DNA from: Priestia aryabhattai
GTDB lineage: Bacteria > Bacillota > Bacilli > Bacillales > Bacillaceae_H
Assembly (NCBI RefSeq): GCF_023715685.1
Contig: NZ_JAMBOQ010000003.1
Span: forward strand, 124,001 to 188,000
Direction: 5' to 3'
DNA length: 64,000 nt
In this document: positions 7,827 to 17,158 of the stretch, in pieces
Numbering within the stretch: the first letter of the stretch is position 1
Layout: every line of letters begins with the position of its first letter
The notes under the pieces: generated by a model
The model's database searches: none
Seen by the model: the letters and a program-made list of their open reading frames with translations, nothing else
What the model was told of the DNA's origin: nothing
Program-made: the position numbers and the translations under genes

Positions 7827-8276
7827 ATGGTGCTATTAATCCTTACAACGGTGATTTCTATTCTGAGTGTATTAGTTATGCCAAAGCGTATCGGCTGGAT
7901 GGAAATGTATACAACTTCTTTGTTTGTCATGTTTTTAGGATCGATAGCAGATATATATCTTGATGTTAAATATGATTTTTATGGTTTCTTTACAAAAGGA
8001 GTAGACTTTGAATATCTTTTAATTTTTATTTATCCTGCAACGAATAGTGTATTTTTGAATTTTTATCCGCAAGGCAAGAGTTTGTCTAGAAAAGCTTTAT
8101 ATATTACAGTGTGGGTAATTCTTACAACTTTGTTTGAATACATTTCTGCCCAAACAGAAGTGTTTTATTATAATGAATGGAAGACACTATACTCGTTTTG
8201 TTGCTATCCTTTTCTATATATAGCGATGGTTTTAAATTTAAAAATGATACGCAGGCTCCAGGTTATCGATAAATAA
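7827..8276 (+). CDS. CBO0543-type membrane protein
   Basis: 149 residues from an ATG at 7827 with CGAGGT 7-12 bases upstream; an in-frame ATG at 7782 is possible but has no ribosome site and lies close to the upstream terminator. Five or so hydrophobic helices. Blocks such as IADIYLDVKYDFYGFFTKGVD, NSVFLNFYPQG, YISAQTEVFYYNEW and YPFLYIAMVLNLK match the Bacillus CBO0543 family of small multi-helix proteins of unknown function. Confidence 0.75.
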   Translation: MVLLILTTVISILSVLVMPKRIGWMEMYTTSLFVMFLGSIADIYLDVKYDFYGFFTKGVDFEYLLIFIYPATNSVFLNFYPQGKSLSRKALYITVWVILTTLFEYISAQTEVFYYNEWKTLYSFCCYPFLYIAMVLNLKMIRRLQVIDK

Positions 8277-8384
8277 AAATAGAAATAAAAAAAAGTAATG
8301 ATAAATCATAAAAAAATGATATTTTATTAATGGCTACATATGTAATATAGTAAAAATAGAAAATAATCGAAGCGGCATATAAGT

Positions 8385-8440
8385 ATGGTTAAAAAATGTC
8401 GAAACGGGAATCTTGACATTAACTTCATGTTTTTAACCAT
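8385..8440. promoter_or_regulatory. Inverted repeat upstream of metallopeptidase gene
   Basis: ATGGTTAAAAA (8385-8395) and TTTTTAACCAT (8430-8440) are perfect 11-bp complements 34 nt apart. A TTGACA (8413-8418) lies between the arms. It may be a two-half-site operator or a structured leader. The remainder of 8277-8510 is AT-rich with nothing else recognisable. Confidence 0.45.
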
Positions 8441-8510
8441 GTATTGTGAATGAATATACTTAGTAATAAATAACATATTGGAGAAGGAATTTAGCAAAGG
8501 AGGCAAGAAG

Positions 8511-9074
8511 ATGTTTAAACGTAGTGAAAAAATCCAACTTCATGGCGTAACGTTTCATGGAGTCATAAGTGCGAAGCAAAAAGCGGCCCTGCAGGAAATT
8601 GCTAATGTAACAGACGAAAAAGATTGGGATGGGCTAAAAGGTGTGTATTGCTTAGGTAGTGTAAAAGTGCAAGGAAAAGATGTGCTAGGTGTGTATTATG
8701 GTCAATTTAATGATAACCTTCCAAAAGAGAAGCGTAAACTTCAGTTTGAAATTGACTATATTAAGTATACAGTAACGGAATGTCCTATTGTCTTTATCGA
8801 TACAACAAAAAATAAAAAGCCTCATCAATTTGCTTTTATCATTTTGCATGAATTAGGCCATCACGTGGATCGTATGAGAAATGGAACGCTTTTAAAAGAA
8901 GGAAATAGAACACACGAAATGTTTGCTAATACGTATGCTTTAGAAAAATATTCAAAAATAGAAAAGTTCCAAACAAAAAAATTAAAAAACATTCCATTTT
9001 TAGAGGAATCTCTTACTCAATGGAATAAAACTCCTCACCCTGGATCGTATTCTCTTAGAGTTCAAATTGAATAA
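8511..9074 (+). CDS. Small HExxH zinc metallopeptidase-like protein
   Basis: 187 residues from an ATG with an ideal AAAGGAGG site at 8496-8503. The zincin motif is clear: IILHELGHHVD (His113, Glu114, His117) and a downstream HEMFANTYALEKY helix (Glu136 as possible third ligand), as in ImmA/IrrE and M-class minigluzincins. No signal peptide or membrane segment, so probably cytosolic. No XRE regulator is adjacent, unlike phage-type ImmA. Substrate and role unknown. Confidence 0.75.
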   Translation: MFKRSEKIQLHGVTFHGVISAKQKAALQEIANVTDEKDWDGLKGVYCLGSVKVQGKDVLGVYYGQFNDNLPKEKRKLQFEIDYIKYTVTECPIVFIDTTKNKKPHQFAFIILHELGHHVDRMRNGTLLKEGNRTHEMFANTYALEKYSKIEKFQTKKLKNIPFLEESLTQWNKTPHPGSYSLRVQIE

Positions 9075-9335
9075 TTCATGAGAATAGTTCCTCTTCCTTT
9101 CTTTTATCCTTTCAATGAACAAAAAGGATTTAATTACCCATAAAGTTTTAAAAGTTTTTATAGTACGAATTATTTACACTATACCCTCCTGTAAATTATG
9201 ATTATTTTAAGAAAAAACAGAAAATTTTAAAGTTTCAAGGTACAACTTAATAGTGAACAAGCGATGTTGTAATCGTATAGACGAACTGGCATACATATGC
9301 GAGTCATACATACAAACGAATCGCTTCCACTGTTA

Positions 9336-9349
9336 TGAAAGCGGATTCA
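9336..9349 (+). promoter_or_regulatory. Candidate cre in the citM leader
   Basis: TGAAAGCGGATTCA matches the cre consensus at 13 of 14 positions and lies just upstream of the citM ribosome site. B. subtilis citM is known to be under CcpA control. The rest of 9075-9335 is AT-rich with no gene. Confidence 0.5.
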
Positions 9350-9367
9350 AAAATAGGAGGGGTAATA

Positions 9368-10672
9368 ATGTTAGCTATTCTTGGGTTTTTGATGGTTTGT
9401 ACATTTATGTTTCTGATTATGACAAAACGATTAACGCCGCTTATTGCTTTAATGGTTATTCCAGTATTGTTTGCAATCATAGGAGGATTCACAAGTGATA
9501 TTGGAGAAATGGCTTTAAATGGTGTAAAAGAGTTAGCACCTACAGGCGTTATGTTAATGTTTGCTATTTTATATTTTGGGATTATGATAGATGCTGGCTT
9601 GTTTGATCCAGTTGTAGGAAGAATTTTAAAAATCGTAAAAGGTGACCCACTAAAAATCACAATTGGTACAGCTATATTAGTTCTTATTATTTCATTAGAC
9701 GGAGATGGAACCACAACATATATGATTACGCTGTCAGCGATGCTTCCGCTTTATAAAAAGCTAAACATGAAGCCGATGATTTTAGCCTGTATCGCTATTA
9801 TGGGTAGTGGAGTTATGAACTTAACACCTTGGGGTGGACCTACTGCTCGTGTGATGAGCGCATTGAAGTTAGATGCTTCACAGGTGTTTACACCAATGAT
9901 TCCAGCTATGATTGGCGGAGCTGTTTGGTTATTATTTACGGCTTACTACTTTGGAAAAAAAGAGCGCCAGCGCTTAGGTGTTATTGATATTCAAGACGTC
10001 ACAAATGCTCAAGTAGCTTTTGCAGAAGCAGCAGCTGCTGAAGGAATCGAGTACAAGCGTCCGAAGCTTTTATGGGTAAACTTTGCTTTAACAGCTCTAT
10101 TATTAGTAGGATTGATTACAGGTGTTATGCCGCTTCAAATTTTATTTATGATTGGGTTTGCAATCGCTATCATGATTAACTATCCAAATTTAGAAGTTCA
10201 AAAAGAGCGCATTACAGCTCACGCAGGTAATGTACTTGCCGTAGTATCTCTTGTATTCGCAGCAGGCGTATTCACAGGTATTTTATCAGGTACAAAAATG
10301 GTAGATGCAATGGGTAATAGTTTAGTAGGATTAATTCCAGATGCGTTGGGACCTTATATGTCTGTGATCACAGCTTTCACAAGTATGCCATTTACATTCT
10401 TTATGTCAAATGATGCTTACTACTATGGGATTTTACCAATTATTGCTCAAGCAGCTTCAGCATACGGTATTGATGCTGCAGAAATTGGTCGTGCTTCATT
10501 GATTGGTCAACCTGTTCACTTACTAAGTCCTTTAGTTGCTTCTACGTATCTATTAGTCGGTATGGCAAAAGTCGAGCTCGGTGAATTTCAGCGCTTTACT
10601 TTAAAGTGGACGATTGGAACAGCAATGATGATGCTTTTAGTAGCTATTATTACAGGTGTTATTACGCTGTAA
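9368..10672 (+). CDS. citM: Metal-citrate:proton symporter, CitMHS family
   Basis: 434 residues, the length of B. subtilis CitM/CitH. About 12 hydrophobic segments span the whole protein; conserved loops include SLDGDGTTTYMIT, TPWGGPTARV and FFMSNDAYYYGILP. It imports citrate as a divalent-metal complex. The start is ATG 9368 behind AGGAGGGG (9356-9363); earlier in-frame starts have no ribosome site. It is followed by a terminator and then by citS-citT, its usual regulators. CitM versus CitH cannot be separated with certainty, but the adjacent citST supports citM. Confidence 0.9.
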   Translation: MLAILGFLMVCTFMFLIMTKRLTPLIALMVIPVLFAIIGGFTSDIGEMALNGVKELAPTGVMLMFAILYFGIMIDAGLFDPVVGRILKIVKGDPLKITIGTAILVLIISLDGDGTTTYMITLSAMLPLYKKLNMKPMILACIAIMGSGVMNLTPWGGPTARVMSALKLDASQVFTPMIPAMIGGAVWLLFTAYYFGKKERQRLGVIDIQDVTNAQVAFAEAAAAEGIEYKRPKLLWVNFALTALLLVGLITGVMPLQILFMIGFAIAIMINYPNLEVQKERITAHAGNVLAVVSLVFAAGVFTGILSGTKMVDAMGNSLVGLIPDALGPYMSVITAFTSMPFTFFMSNDAYYYGILPIIAQAASAYGIDAAEIGRASLIGQPVHLLSPLVASTYLLVGMAKVELGEFQRFTLKWTIGTAMMMLLVAIITGVITL

Positions 10673-10688
10673 AGATCATGAACCTAAA

Positions 10689-10727
10689 AACTTATCAATT
10701 CCGCTTTTGGGATTGATAAGTTTTTTT
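10689..10727 (+). terminator. Rho-independent terminator after citM
   Basis: AACTTATCAATTCC (10689-10702) pairs with GGGATTGATAAGTT (10709-10722) with one G-U, then T7. Confidence 0.85.
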
Positions 10728-10825
10728 GTCTAAAAAGCTTTTGGAATAAGAAGCGGATATACAAAAAAATTTGATAAAATAAAAGAGGAATAGAACTATA
10801 AGGTAAAGGCTAAAGGTGCGATGAA

Positions 10826-12415
10826 ATGAAAAAATGGTTTCAAGTATCGTTGCAAACAAAAATCGTAGGTTTATCTGCAGCATTAATCATAACTGTTATT
10901 GTTCTTTTAGCGAGTATTTTCTCTTACATGCAGTTTGTAGAATCTAAAAGGCAAGCCGAGCAGCTGGCTCTTCAAGCCGCCAAATCAATATCGTTTATGC
11001 CGGAAGTCAAAGCTGCTTTTCAAAAAAAACAGCCGAGTCGCTATATTCAGCCGCTTGCCGAGCAGGTCAGAGAACAAATCGGAGCAGCAAGTATTGTTGT
11101 TCAAAACCGCGACCAGATCATCTATTCTCATTCTAATCAAAAATGGATAGGAAAGAAAAACAAAGAATCGATTAACGATAGAGCATTACTGTTCGGTGGA
11201 TATTATACGCTTGACGGGGAGGGAACAACAGGTCCTGCTATTATGGGAAAAGCGCCTATTGTCATCAATCACGGAAAGTATACAGAAGTGGTGGGAGTGG
11301 TGACGGTTGAGTTTTTGAAATCTCATGTTCATGCTCAGCTCATTACGCGCATTCAGCAAATTATCCTATTTTCGCTAGCTGTTTTATTGTTTGGTATGAT
11401 TGGGGGCATTTTTTTAGCTAAAAGTATTAAAAAAGATACTCTCGGTCTTGAGCCACATGAAATAGCTTCTTTGTACCGTGAGCGAAATGCGATTTTACTT
11501 TCGATAAAAGAAGGAATTATTGCTATTGACGATCAAGGCTTTATTACGATGATGAATACGTCAGCTAAAAATATGTTAGGTTTAAAGACGGAATATTTAC
11601 ATCATCATATCATTGAAGTATTCCCTTATACGAATATGATTGAAGTACTAGATACGGGAATAGCCCGAAGCGACCAAGAAATTTTTCTAAATGAAAAAAC
11701 GTTTATTTTAAACTTAACACCTATTATTGAACATCAAAAAATTGTAGGAGTGGTCGCTAGTTTTCGTGATAAAACAGAATTAAAAAGCTTAATCAATACG
11801 ATTTCAGAAGTACGAAAGTATTCGGAGGATTTACGAGCTCAAACGCATGAGTTTACGAATAAGCTGTATGTTTTGTCAGGTTTGCTGCAGTTAGGGCAAT
11901 ACAAAGATGCATTTGAGTTTATTCAAAAAGAATCAGCCGTGCACCAAACTCAAAATCGTATTCTCTTTGATCAGATATTGGATTCTAAAGTCCAAGCAAT
12001 ATTGCTTGGGAAGATTGGAAAAGCATCTGAGAAGAAAATTCATTTTTCAGTTGATTCGGAGAGTACGCTTGATACTCTGCCAGAACACATTGAAATTTCT
12101 CATCTCATCATCATTATTGGGAACTTAATTGATAACGCATTTGAAGCAGTAAGTCAGCAGTCTAAAAAAGAAGTGTCGTTTTTTATTACCGATATTGGTC
12201 ATGATTTAATTATTGAAGTGATGGATAACGGACCAGGTATATCAGAAGAAGTACTAAATCAAATTTTCACAAAAGGTTTTTCAACTAAAGGTACAGACAG
12301 AGGGTACGGACTGGCAAATATAAAGAAAATGGTAGATGAACTTGGAGGATCTATTGAAGTGTATAATCAGCCAGAAGGAGGAGCCATTTTTTCAGTTTAC
12401 CTTCCAAAAAACTGA
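10826..12415 (+). CDS. citS: CitA/DcuS-type sensor histidine kinase
   Basis: 529 residues. Membrane helices at ~14-36 and ~178-198 bracket an extracytoplasmic PAS-like (Cache) sensor; a cytoplasmic PAS follows (~225-315), then a SpoB-type dimerisation helix with the phospho-acceptor His341 (LRAQTHEFTNKL), and an HATPase_c domain with N box (NLIDNAFEA), DNGPGI and GYGLANIK. It detects an external carboxylate, probably citrate, and phosphorylates the response regulator encoded next. AAAGGTG precedes the ATG. Confidence 0.9.
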   Translation: MKKWFQVSLQTKIVGLSAALIITVIVLLASIFSYMQFVESKRQAEQLALQAAKSISFMPEVKAAFQKKQPSRYIQPLAEQVREQIGAASIVVQNRDQIIYSHSNQKWIGKKNKESINDRALLFGGYYTLDGEGTTGPAIMGKAPIVINHGKYTEVVGVVTVEFLKSHVHAQLITRIQQIILFSLAVLLFGMIGGIFLAKSIKKDTLGLEPHEIASLYRERNAILLSIKEGIIAIDDQGFITMMNTSAKNMLGLKTEYLHHHIIEVFPYTNMIEVLDTGIARSDQEIFLNEKTFILNLTPIIEHQKIVGVVASFRDKTELKSLINTISEVRKYSEDLRAQTHEFTNKLYVLSGLLQLGQYKDAFEFIQKESAVHQTQNRILFDQILDSKVQAILLGKIGKASEKKIHFSVDSESTLDTLPEHIEISHLIIIIGNLIDNAFEAVSQQSKKEVSFFITDIGHDLIIEVMDNGPGISEEVLNQIFTKGFSTKGTDRGYGLANIKKMVDELGGSIEVYNQPEGGAIFSVYLPKN

Positions 12416-12442
12416 ATCATGAAAAGTAAGGGGAGAGTCGAA

Positions 12443-13114
12443 ATGTTACGAGTCGCAATTGCAGAAGACGATTTTCGAATTGCTCAAGTTCAAGAGCGTT
12501 TTTTACTAGAAGTAGATGGTGTAGAAGTTGTAGGCAAAGCGTTGAATGCAAAAGAGACGCTTCAAATGCTAAAGGAGACAAATGTTGATTTACTTCTTTT
12601 GGACATCTATATGCCAGATGAAATGGGAACGGATTTACTGCCGAAAATTAGAGCGCAGTTTCCACAAGTTGACGTTATCGTGGTAACGGCTGCAACAGAA
12701 AAAAACATTGTGGAAATCTGTTTGAGAAACGGCGTCGTCAATTATTTGATTAAGCCGGTTATGATGGAATCCTTCATTAATGCTATTAAACAGTATCAAG
12801 AAAAAAAGGAACTGTTTAGTACGCATGAAGAAGTTGATCAATCATTTATTGACGCGTACTTTGGACATGCCAGAACAAAGCCAAAAGTGGATAAATCTCT
12901 TCCTTCAGGTATTGATGGTATCACATTACAAAAATCAAAAGATATTTTAAAAAGCATCAAAGGAATTACGATCGAAGAGATGGGGCAACAAATGGGAGTA
13001 TCTAGAACGACAGCTAGACGATATTTAGAGTATCTAGTATCAGTTGGTGAATGTCACGTTGAATATGATTATGGGATTATTGGGCGGCCGGAGCGCAAGT
13101 ACTATTTAGCGTAG
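12443..13114 (+). CDS. citT: CitT/DcuR-type response regulator
   Basis: 223 residues from ATG 12443, which follows AAGGGGAG; an in-frame ATG at 12419 has no ribosome site. Receiver domain with acidic pair EDD, phospho-accepting Asp54 (LLLLDIYMPD), Thr in VVTAATE and Lys in YLIKP. The C-terminal domain (MGQQMGVSRTTARRYLEYLV) is the DNA-binding HTH of CitB/DctR-class regulators. It is expected to activate citM. Confidence 0.9.
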   Translation: MLRVAIAEDDFRIAQVQERFLLEVDGVEVVGKALNAKETLQMLKETNVDLLLLDIYMPDEMGTDLLPKIRAQFPQVDVIVVTAATEKNIVEICLRNGVVNYLIKPVMMESFINAIKQYQEKKELFSTHEEVDQSFIDAYFGHARTKPKVDKSLPSGIDGITLQKSKDILKSIKGITIEEMGQQMGVSRTTARRYLEYLVSVGECHVEYDYGIIGRPERKYYLA

Positions 13115-13138
13115 CATTAGCCTTGAAGGATGGTATAT

Positions 13139-14107
13139 ATGATCAAAAAGCTCATGATAGTGTTTATAAGTGTATTGCTTGTTAGCTGTTCTTCTCCCTC
13201 TAAAAAAGATAGAGTTGATATGGAAAAAATCGAAATTGTTGCAGCCGGTGCAAAAGGCGGAGGGGCAGACGCAACAGTAAGAGCCATTCAACAAGTGCTA
13301 ACGGAAAAGAAGATTGTGAATGCAACCGTTTCTGTTAGTAATAAAATAGGCGGGCAAGGCGAAGAAGGATGGAAGTATATTAAACAGAGAAAAGAGGGAA
13401 ATATTGTTTCCGGGAATTCCAGTTTGCTGATTACAAATAATTTGCTAGGGCAAAGTCAATTAACTTATAAAGACTTTACTCCGCTCGCTATTTTAACATC
13501 TGAATGGGAGGTTATCGTGGTTCCTGTTAACTCTCCTATACATAATTTAAAACAGCTCGTACGCACACTAAACCAAAGTGAATCTAGTATCAAAGTGGGA
13601 ATATCGCCCCGCTTAGGAAACGATGATCATTTATCGTTTATGCAGCTGAATAAAAAAGCAGGCGTAGACTCTTCCAAACTTGAGTTTTTCGTTTACAATA
13701 GCAGTCATAAAGTGATTGATGTGCTAGTTCATCACCAGATAGATGTAGCACCCATGTCATTATCAGAAGTAAAAAAGCAGTATGAACAAGGGCAAGTAAG
13801 AATACTCGCCGTTTCTTCTCCTAACAGGCTAGAAGAGCTAAAAGAAATCCCAACGTGGAAAGAAGCGGGAATTGACGTAACGTTCAGTCATTGGAGAGGT
13901 CTAATGGGACCGCCTAATATGACGAAAGAGCAGGTAGCATATTGGAATAAGGCAGTGTATGAAATGGTTCATACAAAAGAATGGGAACAGCTCCTTAAAG
14001 ATAACGATTTAACCTCTTTTTATAAAAATAGCAGCGGTGCTAAGGTGTTTCTTGAACAGCAAAGCAAGCTGTATTCAGACTTAATGGGCGGAACAAATGA
14101 CGAGTAG
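13139..14107 (+). CDS. Bug/TctC-type tricarboxylate-binding lipoprotein
   Basis: 322 residues from ATG 13139 (GAAGGA 13124-13129); the ATG at 13130 is too close to that site. Lipoprotein signal with Cys17 in LLVSCSS. Mature protein has TctC-family features: AAGAKGGGADATVRA near the N terminus and KIGGQGEEGW. It lies directly behind citT, as yflP does in B. subtilis. No TctA/TctB membrane subunits are present, so it may present ligand to CitS rather than feed a tripartite transporter. Confidence 0.85.
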   Translation: MIKKLMIVFISVLLVSCSSPSKKDRVDMEKIEIVAAGAKGGGADATVRAIQQVLTEKKIVNATVSVSNKIGGQGEEGWKYIKQRKEGNIVSGNSSLLITNNLLGQSQLTYKDFTPLAILTSEWEVIVVPVNSPIHNLKQLVRTLNQSESSIKVGISPRLGNDDHLSFMQLNKKAGVDSSKLEFFVYNSSHKVIDVLVHHQIDVAPMSLSEVKKQYEQGQVRILAVSSPNRLEELKEIPTWKEAGIDVTFSHWRGLMGPPNMTKEQVAYWNKAVYEMVHTKEWEQLLKDNDLTSFYKNSSGAKVFLEQQSKLYSDLMGGTNDE

Positions 14108-14111
14108 ATAT

Positions 14112-14155
14112 GATAGAAAAAGCTCTCTTAAGTAGAACAGAGAGCTTTTTCTATC
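14112..14155. terminator. Bidirectional terminator
   Basis: Perfect 17-bp stem (14112-14128 with 14139-14155) with A/T tracts on both sides, between the convergent lipoprotein and LysR genes. It overlaps the stop of the latter. Confidence 0.85.
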
Positions 14156-15026
14156 AGTGTACATCTTTTAAATCCAAGTTTTGAATGAACTCAATAAAAG
14201 CTTTTACGATGTTAATTTTTAAGGAATCCTCATGATAAAACATCCATGTGCTACGTGTTAAAGGCTGCTGATCTTTTGTTTTTAACGTGTATCTGTAAAT
14301 CTCCGCTGCGTCATCAAGCAGCATACTCGGCAAAATCGCATAACCCAGTCCGTTCACAACCATCTTTTTGCATGTTTCTGCTTTATCCACTTCAATACTG
14401 ACAAGGGGAGGCTGAGAGTAATTCTCAGCCCACCAGTTATCAACAGATGTTTTCAAAAAACGATCTTGATGATAATCAATTCGAGGTATATTGGGAAGGT
14501 TATTTATGTCGACAGGCTGTGCAGACGCAATGCAAATCGTTTCTTTGAAAAGCAGCTCTTTCTGATCTTGCCAGTTATAATCACCTTTTACAAACGCAAT
14601 ATGAACATCATGCTTATACAGCAGGTGAGCCATGTCGCTGCTCCATCCGGTCGTGACTTTGAATTCAACGTCAGGAAATCGCTCTTTAAATAAGCGTAAT
14701 AGCCCAGGGAGCTTGTAGTCAGTGAAAAAGTTAGACACTCCTAGACGTAAAGTACCGGTTAATTGATCATCCATGTTTAACACATTTTCTTTTATTTTTT
14801 GAAGCGTGAGCAGCATTTCTTCTGCGCACTTCACTAAATATTCTCCCTGCGGTGTAAACTGAACCCCGCGGCGCCCTCTATTCACAATCTGAACATGAAA
14901 TTCCTTCTCCATCTGCTGCAGTCTATGCGTAAGCGCAGGCTGAGATATAAACAGTTCTTTGGCTGCTTTTGTAATATTTTTTTCTCGATACAACACTTGT
15001 AGAATAAGCCAATCTCGATCGTCCAT
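14154..15026 (-). CDS. LysR-family transcriptional regulator
   Basis: 290 residues. N-terminal LysR winged helix (NITKAAKELFISQPALTHRLQQME) and a C-terminal two-lobe effector domain beginning near residue 93 (GTLRLGVSNFF). It is divergent from the AbrB-family membrane protein gene with a shared 140-bp AT-rich control region, the usual arrangement for a LysR regulator and its target. The effector is unknown; the nearby citrate genes suggest a carboxylate but do not show it. Confidence 0.88.
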   Translation of the reverse strand: MDDRDWLILQVLYREKNITKAAKELFISQPALTHRLQQMEKEFHVQIVNRGRRGVQFTPQGEYLVKCAEEMLLTLQKIKENVLNMDDQLTGTLRLGVSNFFTDYKLPGLLRLFKERFPDVEFKVTTGWSSDMAHLLYKHDVHIAFVKGDYNWQDQKELLFKETICIASAQPVDINNLPNIPRIDYHQDRFLKTSVDNWWAENYSQPPLVSIEVDKAETCKKMVVNGLGYAILPSMLLDDAAEIYRYTLKTKDQQPLTRSTWMFYHEDSLKINIVKAFIEFIQNLDLKDVH

Positions 15027-15166
15027 ACTACCCCTCCAGGAATAAAAAAAATGAATGGTTTATAATAAAATTTTGATATTTTAATTATCTCTAAAATTAT
15101 ACTATAGTTAAGAAGAAGAGTGTTCGGTGTAAGAAAGAAAAGCCTTGTAGAAGGAAGGAAGTAGGT

Positions 15167-16285
15167 ATGAACGCAAGATTTATTTTTTTACAATCTATAT
15201 TTTTTATTCTATTAACAAGCGTGGGAGGATTTCTTTTATCGTTAACAGGCTTATCCATTGGCTGGATGCTTGGGACCCTCATTTTAGCTGCTGTTCTAGC
15301 TTTCCGAAAGCCGCGTTTTTTTTCAAAAACAAGCAAAAAAGGTATTCCAAAATATTGGCTGTACGCTGGACAGTGTATTTTAGGGATTGAATTAGGTCAA
15401 AAGATTAACTTGTCTGTGTTGACTACCTTTCAATCTCACTGGTCCACTATTACGATTATGCTTTTGCTGTCCGTTGTTTTTTCTCTTGTATCCGGTTATT
15501 TGCTATGGAAGTTCAGTTCCACAGACTTATTAACAAGCTTTTTCGGCACAACTCCTGGTGGAATGAGCGCAATGCCAGGTATGGCTGAAGAGGTAGGAGC
15601 CAATACGGCAGTTGTAAGCATTATTCAAACAATGCGTGTGTTTTTAGTTGTGCTTGCTGTTCCTCTATTTGTAGTCTATTGGGGAAGTAATACAGGACGG
15701 CATGCAGTGGCAGTTACCCCAAGTATTTTTCAATGGGAATCACTGTTATGGACAGGCGTTTTAATCGTTACAGCAGTAGTGGGCTATTATATAGGAAAAA
15801 AACTAAAATTTCCTGCTCCTTGGTTAGTAGGAGGAATGCTTACTGTTGCCATTGTTCAAACAGCTGCTTCATCGTACGTGGGATATAATCTTCAAGCATA
15901 CTGGCCTCATTCTGTGATGATTTTATCGCAAATTTTTATTGCTTCAAGCATTGGTTCTCGCTTTCATAAAGAAATGTTTATTGGCGTAAAAAAAATTATG
16001 GTTGTTGCGCTTATTAATACAATCGGCTTAATTGCCGCTATGTTTGTATGTGCACTAGTAGTTTCCAAAATAACTGGAATCGAGCTTATCACGTCTATTT
16101 TAGCTTTTGCTCCTGGTGGCATTGCAGAAATGGCGACGACATCAATTGTACTGCAAGCCGATTCGACGTTAGTGGTAGCGGTCCAAGTGCTTCGTATTTT
16201 AACCATTTGGCTCTTGCTTCCGCCGCTGTTTCGAATGTTTCATCAGTGGGGAGAAAGAAAAAGAATACATTCCCACGTTTCATAA
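15167..16285 (+). CDS. AbrB-family (PF05145-type) membrane protein, putative transporter
   Basis: 372 residues, about ten hydrophobic helices arranged as two related halves: FGTTPGGMSAMPGMAEEVGAN (~125-145) and AFAPGGIAEMATTSIVL (~310-325) are the paired signature loops. Proteins of this family are often labelled ammonia monooxygenase or AbrB regulator, both misleading; a carboxylate transporter is more likely. A candidate promoter (TTGATA 15073-15078, TATACT 15098-15103, 19-bp spacer) lies in the region shared with the divergent LysR gene. Confidence 0.8.
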   Translation: MNARFIFLQSIFFILLTSVGGFLLSLTGLSIGWMLGTLILAAVLAFRKPRFFSKTSKKGIPKYWLYAGQCILGIELGQKINLSVLTTFQSHWSTITIMLLLSVVFSLVSGYLLWKFSSTDLLTSFFGTTPGGMSAMPGMAEEVGANTAVVSIIQTMRVFLVVLAVPLFVVYWGSNTGRHAVAVTPSIFQWESLLWTGVLIVTAVVGYYIGKKLKFPAPWLVGGMLTVAIVQTAASSYVGYNLQAYWPHSVMILSQIFIASSIGSRFHKEMFIGVKKIMVVALINTIGLIAAMFVCALVVSKITGIELITSILAFAPGGIAEMATTSIVLQADSTLVVAVQVLRILTIWLLLPPLFRMFHQWGERKRIHSHVS

Positions 16286-16347
16286 TAAATATGTGAATGC
16301 ACTAGATAGAGTAAGAAAGTTTCTAAAGAGGGAAATGGGGGAGCGTA

Positions 16348-17121
16348 ATGAGCAATAAAGAAATGGTTGTCAGCCAGTTCGGGGGAAATGCCGGAAAGTA
16401 TGTTAAAAGTAAAGGTCATGCGAAAGGCAAAGATTTAGCTGTTTTAGCGGAAATTGCTGAAGAAAATAGGGGAGGAAAGCTGCTTGATGTAGCGACAGGA
16501 GGAGGACACGTGGCAAATAAGTTAGCACCTGTCTTTCAAGAAGTAACGGCTTTTGACTTAACTCCTCAAATGTTGCAAAGCGCTGAAGGTTTCATAAAAG
16601 GAAATGGTCATGAAAATGTATCTTTTGTTCAAGGGGATGCTGAAGAGATGCCATTTCAAGATGACGAGTTTGATACTGTAACATGCAGAATTGCACCGCA
16701 CCATTTTCCAAACATTAAACAGTTCATCAAAGAGGTATATCGAGTGTTAAAGCCAGGTGGACAGTTCTTGCTCATTGACAATGTAGCCCCGGAAGTAAAT
16801 GCTTATGACGAGTTTTATAATCGAGTTGAAAAGACGAGAGATCCAAGCCATTATCGTGCTTATAAAAAAACAGAGTGGCTTTCTATGCTTGAAATGCAAG
16901 GATTCCGTACAGAAGTGCTGACAACTTTTCCAAAGCGCTTCTTATTTGATGACTGGTGTGGAATGATGAATGTTCCAGAAGAGACAAAACGTGATCTTAC
17001 TCAATATATGCTGAATATACCAAGCGGATTTAAGCAGTTTTTCGACATCAAAACGAATCAACAAAGAATTGAATCGTTTCAAGGAGAAGCAATCTTTGTA
17101 GCGTGTTACAAAAATAAATAA
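16348..17121 (+). CDS. Class I SAM-dependent methyltransferase (UbiE/YcgJ-like)
   Basis: 257 residues. Rossmann-fold SAM motifs: motif I LLDVATGGGHVANKL (~50), acidic FDLTPQML, motif II QGDAEEMPFQDDEFDTVTCR, and motif III VLKPGGQFLLID. Closest in style to the Bacillus YcgJ group; acceptor unknown. GGGGGAG precedes the ATG. Followed by a terminator shared with the convergent opu operon. Confidence 0.85.
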   Translation: MSNKEMVVSQFGGNAGKYVKSKGHAKGKDLAVLAEIAEENRGGKLLDVATGGGHVANKLAPVFQEVTAFDLTPQMLQSAEGFIKGNGHENVSFVQGDAEEMPFQDDEFDTVTCRIAPHHFPNIKQFIKEVYRVLKPGGQFLLIDNVAPEVNAYDEFYNRVEKTRDPSHYRAYKKTEWLSMLEMQGFRTEVLTTFPKRFLFDDWCGMMNVPEETKRDLTQYMLNIPSGFKQFFDIKTNQQRIESFQGEAIFVACYKNK

Positions 17122-17157
17122 AAAGAAGCCAACTCATCGGAGTTGGCCTCTTTTTTA
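17121..17157. terminator. Bidirectional terminator
   Basis: AAAAGAAGCCAACTC (17121-17135) pairs with GAGTTGGCCTCTTTT (17140-17154) with one mismatch, T run after. Serves the methyltransferase gene and, on the other strand, the opu operon. Confidence 0.8.
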
Positions 17158-17158
17158 C

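Noticed and set aside
7544..7963. 139-codon + strand ORF spanning the FAH gene end and the CBO0543-type gene
   Set aside because: Runs through a strong terminator and overlaps two real genes in another frame; a shadow.
9287..9302. TGGCAT...TGC upstream of citM as a sigma-54 promoter
   Set aside because: The GG-to-GC spacing is one base short of the required -24/-12 distance and no enhancer-binding activator is nearby.
9253..9498. 81-codon + strand ORF at the start of citM
   Set aside because: Overlaps citM out of frame; no ribosome site.
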